This document shows, in pieces, positions 43,255 through 52,495 of a stretch of DNA of 64,000 bases. The notes under the pieces were generated by a model. The model saw only the letters and a list, made by a program, of their open reading frames with translations, was not told the DNA's origin and ran no database searches. Origin of the DNA: Lampris incognitus (Eukaryota > Chordata > Actinopteri > Lampriformes > Lampridae); assembly GCF_029633865.1 (NCBI RefSeq), contig NC_079214.1:27006224-27070223 (forward strand). The letters are read 5' to 3'. Every line of letters starts with the position of its first letter. Within the stretch, counting starts at the first letter, position 1. Made by a program: the position numbers and the translations under genes.

Positions 43255-43636
43255 TCAAGTCAATTGTATTTGTATAACCCACAAGGGGCTTTACAGCAAC
43301 ACAACATCCTGTCCTTAGACCCTCGCATCAGATAAGGGACAACTCCCTAAAAAAAACAAAAACCTTTAACATGAAGAAATAATCGGAGGAAACCTCAGGG
43401 AGAGCAACAGAGGGGTGATATCTCTCCGAAGACAGACAACGTGCAATGGATGTTGTGTTTACACAATTTACAGAACACAACATTGAAACAGGATAATTAT
43501 AATGGAATTATATAAAATTCATGAAGTTATGACGAATATGATGAACAGGATGCCAAGTAGTGTCCAGACGCCACCGGAACAGCCCAGGACCCAAGCCGAG
43601 TGACCAGCGTCACCATGTAAAAAAAAAAAAAAAGCC
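43255..43636 (-). repeat. L2-like LINE 3' UTR fragment
   Basis: Minus strand: tail complement caagtcaagtcaattgtatt, then acaaggggctttacagcaac, agataagggacaactcccta, gaaacctcagggagagcaac and the gatgccaagtagtgtccaga word shared with 33540. It abuts the truncated LTR of gypsy A. Confidence 0.68.
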
Positions 43637-43648
43637 CAGGTATAGTTG

Positions 43649-43806
43649 ATTGGAAGAAGAAGACAGAGCAAGAGCGTAACTCATATGTTTTCGTACCTGC
43701 TTAACGCAGTCGTTTCGTAATGTTACTACGGTCTAGCAAATAAAACAGAAAGACCAAGATACACCTTGATCGTTGTATAATTCAGTTATCCTGTAGATAC
43801 ATGACA
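43649..43806 (+). repeat. 5' LTR of gypsy A, 5'-truncated
   Basis: Only the last about 158 bp remain, ending tacatgaca before the primer-like site at about 43811. The AATAAA-like aataaaacag word is shared with the 3' LTR. Confidence 0.8.
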
Positions 43807-43949
43807 AGTTTTGGCGACGAGGGTGGGATTTTCCTCTTTATTTTTATGTGCAATGGGTTGCACCCGTCTTGACCGGTAATTTTTGAACGATGCTTAGCAG
43901 CTTAGCAGCTATCCAAAGGAGTTGAATCAAGTGCAACTGGACTTGGTAT

Positions 43950-44479
43950 TGTCGCGGGACTGGGTTTAGATGTTCTTATATTAAGTAGTTGGAGGCTGGG
44001 AATTATGGTGCGACAACACAGTCTCTGGCGTTAATTAGCCGGGCTAGGCTACGGGTTTAGCAACCCACCTTGCACTGCTCCTGCAGTCTGCAGACGATGA
44101 CGGACGCTGGCTAGCCTGGCTGGGATGGTCTCACTCTGCAGACACTCGCACTGTCACTGGCTGCACACTCTGATCTCTCTCTGGGGGCTGGTAATCACTC
44201 TTACTGGTTCTATTATGGTCGTCGCTGGTTAGTCACTGTCTAGCGTCAGCTCAGTCGAGGTGTAGGAGTCAGGAATGTTACGTCTGATCGCTAACACGTT
44301 ATGCTAAGCTAACACTGTGTGACAGTCTGTAAACCACTATAACAACTAACTCACGCTGTGCTGTGCAATGGATAACAATAGGCAGCACGCACGCATTCCT
44401 AAGTCTCTTCTCATTGGCTAACAGGATCTCGCGTTACTTTAGTCAGACTGTCTGTCTGTCAGGGAGCTGTCCCGCAACA
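43950..44479 (-). repeat. 3' LTR of element B
   Basis: A 530-bp LTR, by eye identical to 48735-49264. It is preceded on the element strand by the purine run aaagggggggtag. Confidence 0.93.
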
Positions 44480-44693
44480 CTACCCCCCCTTTAGATTGTT
44501 GAGTCCCTTCAACATAAAGATAAAATAACTCTGGGAACTAGAGTCGGAATTACACCCGGGACAAAACACCCGGCACACAACTAGGCCCGGAACTAAGGGC
44601 GTCAAAATAAACTGGTTGGGTGGTCACTATTAAAGTAGGACTCCTGTGACTAGCCTAGTAACCCCCTAAGTCAACTAGTCACGTCCATCAAGA

Positions 44694-45317
44694 TCAGTCT
44701 CGAACAGAGTCCCGGAGCCAGGCAGGCGGCCGGACTGGTCTGCCCCGTCTAGTGGTGGGGAGGGGCAGGGGCTCAGCAACGTCTGCTTCGGCTCCCTCTG
44801 GGTCAGGGGCGGAAGACTGCCCGCCTGGAACACGGGCTGTGGCCTCTCGGCGTCGAGTAGTGGTCGGCTCCCCTGGAGAACTGCTGGCAGCCAAGGGCGG
44901 AGACAAGGAGGGAGACACCTGGGCGCTCGTGGGGCTTTCATGGGGCTTTCGTGGGGCTTTCATGGGGCTTTCGTGGGGCTTCCGTGGGGGGGCCCGATGT
45001 GTCATCTTCCTCATCGGGGAACACGTCTTCCAGACGTAGGTCGAGGTCGTCATCGCTCTCGAACCCCTGATCCTCCGCCAGTCCACCGATATCCTCCTGT
45101 CGCTCAATCTCTTTGTCGTCCGCTGCCTCTGTTTCCGGATCCCCGAGGTCTTCTCCTGGTGTACTCGGCAGGTTCTCTCCTGACGCCGGAATCTGCAGCA
45201 GTGCGTGCCGCCTCCGCTGAATCCAGATGGGTACTTCCTCGGCGAGGTAGGCGTACAGCGGGTTGCAGATGAGAGAGAAGTTGCGGACGAAGCGTCGGTA
45301 GTAGTTGCACAGCCCAA
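44694..45317 (-). pseudogene. Element B pol C-terminal tail, second frame
   Basis: Overlaps the end of the long ORF in another frame. Beyond the 11-bp repeats it encodes a low-complexity Ser/Pro-rich tail ending RRGRPVRPPAWLRDSVRD at 44694. That ending resembles the C-terminal tail of gypsy pol proteins, so the repeat array appears to sit where a deletion joined the RT region to the original pol end. Confidence 0.55.
44934..44995. repeat. 11-bp coding minisatellite in element B
   Basis: Five units of ggggctttcat / ggggctttcgt (last one ggggcttccgt). Because 11 is not a multiple of three, three units code an 11-residue period (APRKPHESPMK) in every frame. Gain or loss of one unit therefore switches the downstream frame without creating a stop. 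Confidence 0.85.
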
Positions 45318-48300
45318 GAAAGGCCTGGAGCTCCGTGATGTTGGAGGGTGGACTCCAGTCTTCCACTGCCTTCACCAGCTCGGGGTTGGGAGCGATCCCC
45401 TGTCTGCTCACTATGTGGCCCAGGAAAAGCACTTCGCTGCGCAGGAGATGACACTTTGAGGGCTTGAGCTTGAGCCCGCTGGCTTGGACCCGCTCGAGGA
45501 CGATGGCCAGGTTCTTCAACCCATCTTCAACACTGCGGCCAATGACGATGACGTCATCTAGGTACACGAGGAGGCTCTTCCACTGCAACCCGCGCAGGAC
45601 AACCTCCATGGCCCTCTGGAAGGTGCCTGGTGCGTTGCAGAGTCCGAAAGGCATTCGGGCGTACTCGTACAGGCCATAGCGAGTAATGAAGGCCGTCTTG
45701 CATCGGTCAGCAGGATGGACTCCAATTTGCCAGTATCCACTCTGCATGTCTAACGTGGAGAACACGGTTGCGCCTTCCAGGGTGTCCAGACACTCTTCAA
45801 TCCTTGGAAGCGGGTACGCGTCCTTCAGCGTCAGTTCATTGAGTCTTCGGTAGTCGATACACCATCGAACGCCTCCATCTTTCTTCCTCACCCGGACCAC
45901 AGGTGAAGCCCACTCAGACGTCGATGGCGTTATCACTCCAGCCTTCAGCATTTCCTGGAGGTGCTGTTCCTCCTCTTGCTGGAACCCCAGCGGTGTGCGG
46001 CGGGTTGCCTGGCGTACTGGGCGTCCCTCTCCGGTGTCGATGCGGTGCTGGACAGCATCAAAACAGCCCAGGTCGTCGTTTGCTGCTGCAAAGACCTCCT
46101 TGTGCTTGACCAGAAGCTGCAGTAGGGCTCTCTGCTGCCCCTCTTCGAGCTCCTTACTGGCGGCTGCATACAGGGATGACAGATGGTCTGGTAGATCCAA
46201 GGCTGTTGCGGACTCCAGCCGTCGCACTGACACTTGTTCCTTCTCCGCCGGGTTCGTGGGGTTCGGCTCTAGGGACGGGGTTTCCTCTGCCTCAACCAAC
46301 ACGCCCAAGCAAACACCTCTCCTTAGGGTCACTTCGCGGGGCGACAAGTTGCATAGTCGCACAGGGACTCTCTTGGCAACGTCGACTACTACACTGCCTG
46401 AAGAGACTCCTTCTGCAAGGCCAGTGGGCTCCAGGACGGCAGAAATTCCTGGCTTTGGGCCTTCCACTAGACCCCAGACGTCGCGTTCGCTCTCCGCTGG
46501 TAAAGTCGAGGGGCACTCCAGCAGTACTCTGGAAACCGTGTACTCTCCTAGCGACCTGCCTATGACGACAGTGCCGATCGGTTCTCCATCAACGTGTACT
46601 TGTCCTCCGACCGAAACTGTGACTCTGGCGGCTAGCATAAAGTCCAGACCCAGGAGAAAGGGGTCGCGGATGGGTGCGACGTAGACGTCCCAGTCCTTGG
46701 TCTTACGGCCCAAGCGGATGGTGACTCTATACTTCGGAGTCTCGGTCATTTCTTTCCCCCCCTCCGCGTTCCTCAGGACGGCAGTCCCCACACTTGGCTG
46801 ACCAGCTAGCTCCAGCTGACGGAAGGTGTCTTCAGACATGACGGTCGCCTCCGCGCCGGTGTCCACAACGCACTTGAGTTCCAGTTTGTTGACCGTGATG
46901 GGCACTACCAGACTAGGACCATCTCCTGCTGCTCGGTTTATGCGGGGTGCTGGCTGGCTATCGGCCTTTTCCTTGACGTGAGGGCTCGGTGAGCGGGAGG
47001 TGCAGTCTCGTTTGAAGTGGCCCTGGCCTCCACACTGGTAACAGGAGCCTCTAGGGGTGGCGCCCGGACTCGGTGATTGGTAACGCCGCTGCCCATTAGT
47101 GCTGCTCGCCGGCCGCTCTAGAGTTCTGCCCCGTTCCTCCTTCTTCTGTTCGGCTGTGTCGGATGTCAGCTGCGGGGGGGACGGTTTCCAGGAACGCCGC
47201 ATTTCCTGCAGCAGCGCCGCTACCTCGGCTTTCAACTCCTTGATGTCAGCATTTAGGTCGGACTGCGTCGCGCCGGTGGCCGTCGATGTCGGGTTTGGCG
47301 CTCCCCCTTTACGCTCATCATCCCATGACACTCGGCGAATCCGCCCCTTAGCTTCGCCCTCCCTTCCAAGCGTTGCTCGATAGTCGTATTCTCGGGCTTC
47401 TACCTTCTTGAGGGCGTCTGCCAGGGTCTTAGGTTCGGAGCCCAGGACTTCGTAGGCGATGTTTTGGTTGCGCAGGCCTCGCAGGAACGCCTCGGCCGCG
47501 AACTCCTCCTGCAGTCCGACGTCGACCCCTGGATAGGCTAGCGTAACCAGCTTCCGTACTTCCTCTCCAAATTCAGACAGGCTAGTCTCCTTCCCCTGCC
47601 GAACCTCGCTCAGTTTACGGCGGGCAGTACTTTCGGGTATTTCTCGTCCGAAACGGCGCCGTAGCTGCTCCACCAGCTTGTCGTAGTCCTCGCGGATAGG
47701 AGTCGGTTGCGCCATAACGAATGACATAGCGCCTTCTCGCAGTCGCAGGTAGAGCATGTCCAGGCAGACTTCCTTGCTCCAATTCCGCTTCCGGGCCATC
47801 CTCTCAAACGGGCCAATAAAGGAGTCCCAGTCGCCCTTCCCATCGTAGGTAGCTAGCAGCTTCACTTCACTTTCGTGTCCTACTTCTCTCCTGTAGCTAC
47901 TACTCCGGTCCCGACCGTTCCCTACCACTGGACTATTTGTTATGACGGATGGCGGCCCTCCGGTACCACCAGTAGGCGGCGCCGCGTCACCCCGGCTGGG
48001 CGTGCTCAGGAAATGGTGACTCCCTTCCGGAAATGCGTTCCGGGCTCTGGCGCTCCTACCACCCCGCTCCGCTGGAGTACTGGTGACAAGGGGTTTGGGA
48101 TGGTGACTTCTGTTGCGGCCATCCGCTACTGGGCCGACATTCTCCATTCCCGGGGGCAAAGCATATTCACGGGGTCTCACATCCGGTCCGTCTGGACGGG
48201 GGACCAGTGGAGTAGTTAACTCCATGTCCTGCACCTCCAATGTTGTAATGCTATGACTGGCTCCATGGCCACTATCAAAGCCCTCCTGATAGCCATTGAA

Positions 48301-48582
48301 TGGCTGCGGGGAACTAGGGAGCGGGTGGAGTCCCGTGCTCAATTGCTGCACAGCGGGAGGTTGGGGATGTGGCACAACTCGCCCGACAAGTACCCCTTTA
48401 AGCATGCACTTCACCTCCTCCATTGATTGTTCCTGCTTTTCTTGGTTAAGGAGGGACCGCTCAAACATTTGGGCTAGACGACACATCTGCTTTTCCATTT
48501 CGCTTTCCACAGCGCTATCCTCTCCCCCCCCTACAGCACCGTGCTCCACGTGCTCGATCTCCTCAGTAGGTTCCAACATCAT
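44938..48582 (-). CDS. Element B Gag-protease-RT polyprotein (1214 codons, open)
   Basis: One uninterrupted frame starting MMLEPTEEIEHVEHG. Order: N-terminal coiled-coil-like part (residues 25-60), capsid region with WDSFIGPFERMARKRNW, KLSEVRQGKETSLSEFGEEV and AEAFLRGLRNQNIAYEVLG (about 255-400), a CCHC knuckle CYQCGGQGHFKRDC (about 510), protease CVVDTGAEATVM (about 572), and RT (about 895-1085) with VRKKDGGVRWCIDYRRLN, FSTLDMQSGYWQIGVHP, ARMPFGLCNAPGTFQ and LVYLDDVIVIG. All catalytic motifs are intact. After the RT thumb/connection (LQAFLGLCNYYRRFV) the frame passes into an acidic unrelated stretch and the 11-bp repeats; RNase H and integrase are absent. Expression is possible but unproven. 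Confidence 0.88.
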   Translation of the reverse strand: MMLEPTEEIEHVEHGAVGGGEDSAVESEMEKQMCRLAQMFERSLLNQEKQEQSMEEVKCMLKGVLVGRVVPHPQPPAVQQLSTGLHPLPSSPQPFNGYQEGFDSGHGASHSITTLEVQDMELTTPLVPRPDGPDVRPREYALPPGMENVGPVADGRNRSHHPKPLVTSTPAERGGRSARARNAFPEGSHHFLSTPSRGDAAPPTGGTGGPPSVITNSPVVGNGRDRSSSYRREVGHESEVKLLATYDGKGDWDSFIGPFERMARKRNWSKEVCLDMLYLRLREGAMSFVMAQPTPIREDYDKLVEQLRRRFGREIPESTARRKLSEVRQGKETSLSEFGEEVRKLVTLAYPGVDVGLQEEFAAEAFLRGLRNQNIAYEVLGSEPKTLADALKKVEAREYDYRATLGREGEAKGRIRRVSWDDERKGGAPNPTSTATGATQSDLNADIKELKAEVAALLQEMRRSWKPSPPQLTSDTAEQKKEERGRTLERPASSTNGQRRYQSPSPGATPRGSCYQCGGQGHFKRDCTSRSPSPHVKEKADSQPAPRINRAAGDGPSLVVPITVNKLELKCVVDTGAEATVMSEDTFRQLELAGQPSVGTAVLRNAEGGKEMTETPKYRVTIRLGRKTKDWDVYVAPIRDPFLLGLDFMLAARVTVSVGGQVHVDGEPIGTVVIGRSLGEYTVSRVLLECPSTLPAESERDVWGLVEGPKPGISAVLEPTGLAEGVSSGSVVVDVAKRVPVRLCNLSPREVTLRRGVCLGVLVEAEETPSLEPNPTNPAEKEQVSVRRLESATALDLPDHLSSLYAAASKELEEGQQRALLQLLVKHKEVFAAANDDLGCFDAVQHRIDTGEGRPVRQATRRTPLGFQQEEEQHLQEMLKAGVITPSTSEWASPVVRVRKKDGGVRWCIDYRRLNELTLKDAYPLPRIEECLDTLEGATVFSTLDMQSGYWQIGVHPADRCKTAFITRYGLYEYARMPFGLCNAPGTFQRAMEVVLRGLQWKSLLVYLDDVIVIGRSVEDGLKNLAIVLERVQASGLKLKPSKCHLLRSEVLFLGHIVSRQGIAPNPELVKAVEDWSPPSNITELQAFLGLCNYYRRFVRNFSLICNPLYAYLAEEVPIWIQRRRHALLQIPASGENLPSTPGEDLGDPETEAADDKEIERQEDIGGLAEDQGFESDDDLDLRLEDVFPDEEDDTSGPPTEAPRKPHESPTKAP

Positions 48583-48716
48583 CTAGATCACATGCAACGA
48601 TGGCCTTGATAAAGTGCTACTGCACGTAATTAGCCGGTTGCTAGTTAGCAAGGACGCTAACGTAAATAGCAATAGCACCGCTATTCTGTATGGAGACAGA
48701 ATGCAATCCAATTTCA
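48583..48716 (-). other. Element B 5' leader
   Basis: 134 bp between the Gag start and the primer-binding site; no other feature is seen. It presumably contains the packaging and translation-start region. Confidence 0.4.
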
Positions 48717-48732
48717 CCACTTCTGAACACCA
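48717..48732 (-). promoter_or_regulatory. Primer-binding site of element B, tRNA-Leu-like
   Basis: The element strand reads TGGTGTTCAGAAGTGG two bases inside the 5' LTR. The plus strand is ccacttctgaacacca, one inserted base away from the 3' end of a tRNA-Leu including its CCA. Confidence 0.65.
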
Positions 48733-48734
48733 CT

Positions 48735-49264
48735 TGTCGCGGGACTGGGTTTAGATGTTCTTATATTAAGTAGTTGGAGGCTGGGAATTATGGTGCGACA
48801 ACACAGTCTCTGGCGTTAATTAGCCGGGCTAGGCTACGGGTTTAGCAACCCACCTTGCACTGCTCCTGCAGTCTGCAGACGATGACGGACGCTGGCTAGC
48901 CTGGCTGGGATGGTCTCACTCTGCAGACACTCGCACTGTCACTGGCTGCACACTCTGATCTCTCTCTGGGGGCTGGTAATCACTCTTACTGGTTCTATTA
49001 TGGTCGTCGCTGGTTAGTCACTGTCTAGCGTCAGCTCAGTCGAGGTGTAGGAGTCAGGAATGTTACGTCTGATCGCTAACACGTTATGCTAAGCTAACAC
49101 TGTGTGACAGTCTGTAAACCACTATAACAACTAACTCACGCTGTGCTGTGCAATGGATAACAATAGGCAGCACGCACGCATTCCTAAGTCTCTTCTCATT
49201 GGCTAACAGGATCTCGCGTTACTTTAGTCAGACTGTCTGTCTGTCAGGGAGCTGTCCCGCAACA
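48735..49264 (-). repeat. 5' LTR of element B
   Basis: A 530-bp LTR, by eye identical to the other copy. Its outer edge at 49264 is followed by the gtat target duplication. Confidence 0.93.
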
Positions 49265-50031
49265 GTATATATCCGTGAAGACGTTTCGCCTCTCGTCCAA
49301 GAGGCTTCCTCAGTTCGTGCCTTTCCGACTAGACCAAGCTATTCTGACTGGCTGGTGATGAGACTCAGTATTTATCCTATAGGAGCCGTTGTCAGAGCTA
49401 TTGATATGCGTGGCTCTTTGTGATCAGATGTTTACCAACGCCCGTCGCTAACAGAGCCATAGATATGCGTGGCTCTTTTGTGTAGCGATGTTATGGCAGC
49501 GCCCGTCTTTATCGGAGCTACTGATTTGCATTTGTCTGCTTCTCCTTTAGGAGAAGACTCAAGAAGCCTAGCCTCCAAGAATAACAGCCGGTCACTAACG
49601 GCTCCAACGACTCTCATGACCACTGAACAATGAAGTCGAAAGTAACACCCCCAACGACCGTCGCTGCTAAACAAATGCAAATCAATAGCTCCGATGGGGA
49701 CGGGCGCGGCCATAACATCGGTACACAAAAGAGCCACGCATATCTATGGCTCTGTTAGCGACGGGCGTTGGTAAACATCTGATCACAAAGAGCCACGCAT
49801 ATCAATAGCTCTGACTACGGCTCCTAGAGGATAAATACTGAGTCTCATCACCAGCCAGTCAGACTAGCTTGGTCTAGTCAGAAAGGCGCAAACTGAGGAA
49901 GCCTCTTGGACGACAGGCGAAACGTCTTCACGGATATATACCAAGTCCAGTTGCACTTGATTCAACTCCTTTGGATAACCATGACCTGGATAAATGAGAA
50001 CATTCACAGGCAAGTTTAGCAGCTAACGTAC

Positions 50032-51183
50032 GTGACGGCACTGTATAGTGCAGATATAGGACTGCAGTTCGACGAAACGGCAGAAACCTTCGACAGTTAT
50101 AAAGAAAGGCTTATGCAATTCTTGTCTGCTAACAAAATTGAGCAAGATAGGGGAAGAGCCGTATTTTTGTCCGTGGTTGGACCGAAGAATTTTGCTTTGC
50201 TAAAGGACTTAATATCACCGAAAAAGTTCGGTGAAGTTGCTTTTTCAACCTTGCTACAGACGTTGTGGGATTTTTACACGCCAAAGAAGAACGTATTGGC
50301 GGAAAGATTTGTTTTTAGAAGCCGTCGACAACAGTCTGGGGAGACTTTTGCTGATTACATTGCTAGCTTGAAAGGATTAGCTTCTACATGCAATTTTAGC
50401 GCGAGCCTCGAGGAGCAGCTCCGAGATCAGTTCGTGCGTGGGACATCTAACAAAGAGCTGCGTCGAAAGTTACTGGACGCCGCCATTGGTGAGGGATTAA
50501 CATGGCAAAAGATGGTGGAATTGACGAACAATTCCGAATGCACGAATTCTGGATTAGAAAGCATGCAGAAGGGACAGTCATCTGCGCATATGCGAGCGGA
50601 TCATGTCGGAGTGCGGAGACACCGAGAGCCCAGGACTGCGCAGAACCAGAGGGAGGTCAGCGACAGCCACCAGGACTGCTACGGGTGCCTCGGGAAAGGA
50701 CACGGACCGGGGAGCTGCCGCTTCAAAGACTTCCAGTGTCGCGGATGTGGAAAGAACGGACATCTGGAGCGAGTCTGTCGGAACAAGCGCACCGACGCCG
50801 GTAGGGACCAAGGGATGCGGTCTGCTGGACATTCGTCTGCCCGCCCGCCTCGGACCAAAGGCGGCCCGGAGGTGAACTTTGTGGACCAGGCAGACGCAAC
50901 TCGCGAACCGGACTCAGGGACTGAATCTGAACAGCGAACTGATATGAGACTGTATTCAGTAAAGACTGAGTGTGAGTATGTGAAACCTTACAAGGTGATG
51001 GTAAAATGCAATGGTGTCAGGATGTACATGGAGGTAGATACCGGGGCAGCAATGTCAGTTATCTCAGAGAGCCTGTACAAATCGAAACTGAAAGGGTCGA
51101 AATTGCATTCATGTGACGTTACACTGAGAACATACACAGACCAACCGTTAGCTTTGTTGGGTAAAATCCTGGTGAATGTGTAA
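50032..51183 (+). pseudogene. Gypsy A Gag and protease
   Basis: Capsid region (TFDSYKERLMQFLSANKIE, FLSVVGPKNFALLKDLI, RFVFRSRRQQSGETFADYIA, LRDQFVRGTSNKELRRKLLD), two CCHC knuckles (CYGCLGKGHGPGSC, CRGCGKNGHLERVC) and protease YMEVDTGAAMSVISESLYK with an intact D-T-G. The frame ends at TAA 51181-51183, a mutation inside protease; the reading continues at 51184. The original Gag start lies upstream of the foldback insertion near 43890, so the 5' codons shown here are not the native start. Confidence 0.83.
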
Positions 51184-51586
51184 TCTGGGAAGCAGCATTT
51201 ACAGCTGCCCTTGCTGGTGGCCCGTGGTAAAGCACCGGTGCTGATGGGGCGTGATTGGATTCGAGTGCTCAACTTAGCTTGGTCAAAAGTGAATCACGTT
51301 GCCGCATCTGACCCAGTGGAGCAAGTGTGCTCAGAGCACAGAGCAGTTTTCAGCGCAGAGCTAGGCCGTGCAAAAGGCGTCACTGCATCCTTGAGGGTAT
51401 CACCGGATGCTATACCAAAATTTTGCAAAGCGAGGCCAGTGCCATATGCACTGCATGAAGCCGTGGATAAAAAGTTAATCGAACTCGAACAACAGGGAAT
51501 TATCTCTCCTGTGCAGCATAGTGAATGGGCTGCGCCGCTAGTGTGCGTTCCGAAAAAAAGATGTGCGCATTTGTGGCGATTATAAG
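51184..51586 (+). pseudogene. Gypsy A protease end and RT N-terminus
   Basis: Reads APVLMGRDWIRVLNLAWSKV, SEHRAVFSAELGRAKGVTAS and ALHEAVDKKLIELEQQGIIS followed by SEWAAPLVCVPKK. An extra A in the aaaaaaa run near 51555 shifts the frame. The sequence is interrupted at 51586 by element C; the continuation is at 56650. Confidence 0.82.
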
Positions 51587-52460
51587 TGTAGCCCGTGGAA
51601 TTAGATACCACACAGGACACAATTACTTCCGGGGTTCTTGTAGCTTTAATTTTATTGTTTGAACCTTCGAATGCAGATCGTTTTACTGAGTGCATACATT
51701 CCTGTGTCTTTCGAGCAAACAGCTCATAAATGTTCACAGATGTGGCAAGTTTAACAGAAAAGATTTTAAAAAGGGAAATAATAAATACAAAATACGGTGC
51801 AAAATACGGCAGTGGACTATGTACGTTAAACAGGGTTTAACAAAGACATGTGGAACTTCCTGAAGATCGCGCAACTTCTCACTCTGTCAGTTACCTTTAA
51901 ACAGAATTAAAATGCATATAAAACCTTTACATCCCAAATACAATGGCATGGTGTGGCTTTATTCACGCCAACATTACCTTGTAATGCCTGCAATGGCGAA
52001 CAGCGGTCGACGGCTCGCGCCCAAAATCACCGAACATCAACTCCAGTAGCGTCTAAATCAAACCATCTTGTCAAATTACCGACATACAATATTGTTTGGA
52101 ATAATGTTACAGGTATATTTCACAAGATATTTACCCTTACTTACTACGGAGTCAGAGCACTGTCACACCGCAATCTTCAGGCGCTCCACACAAGAAAAAA
52201 AAGAAAGAATACCCAATATGCACTTGGATAACTTCCACGGAGTTACAGTAAAAGTCCGCCACTGCCACTTACTGGTCAAAACATGCAATGACAACCAAAA
52301 CTATAAAAATACACTCACAATCTGCCTCACAATTTAAATACATCAAATGACATTTTACATGGCTTGACAGTGTAACAATTACATATATTAACAGTTAAAC
52401 TATACTAAATTTAAGTGGAAAATCATTTAACATATTTAACAGATTTACCACCCGGCTACA
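51587..52460 (-). repeat. 3' LTR of element C
   Basis: An 874-bp LTR. The element-strand purine run gcaggggagta (52461-52471 region) precedes it. The four differences from the 5' copy are near 51983, 52216, 52235 and 52248. Confidence 0.93.
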
Positions 52461-52495
52461 TACTCCCCTGCAAATATAGACAACGTCCTCGGTGA

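Larger units (their letters stand above)
43950..49264 (-). mobile_element. LTR retrotransposon B (gypsy type), very recent, lacking RNase H and integrase
   Basis: LTRs 43950-44479 and 48735-49264 are both 530 bp, and I found no difference between them. TG..CA ends have an extended inverted motif (tgtcgcgggac / gtcccgcaaca). The 4-bp duplication gtat flanks the element (43946-43949 and 49265-49268). A polypurine tract (plus-strand cccccccttt at about 44483) and a tRNA-Leu-like primer site are in place. One long minus-strand ORF covers Gag, protease and RT; nothing for RNase H or integrase is present. It splits the foldback element. Confidence 0.93.
43911..50015. mobile_element. Inverted-repeat foldback element (split by element B)
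   Basis: After leaving out element B (43950-49264) the element is about 790 bp with two long inverted arms. Left arm: 43911-43949 plus about 49265-49545. Right arm: about 49690-49977. Arm words gttgaatcaagtgcaactgg, gatatgcgtggctctttgtg, gttatggcagcgcccgtc and catagatatgcgtggctctt all have inverted partners. It is flanked by ttagcagct (43902-43910 and 50016-50024). The arm tips and the tail (aaccatgacctggat..tgagaa) recall the terminal pLTR sequences of Penelope-like elements in fish. No ORF. It lies at the Gag start of gypsy A. Confidence 0.75.

Noticed and set aside
44934..44995. CRISPR-like short repeats
   Set aside because: Contiguous 11-bp tandem units without spacers, in a eukaryotic retroelement.
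44752..45039. Plus-strand ORFs across element B pol
   Set aside because: They are antisense shadows of the GC-rich minus-strand coding sequence.
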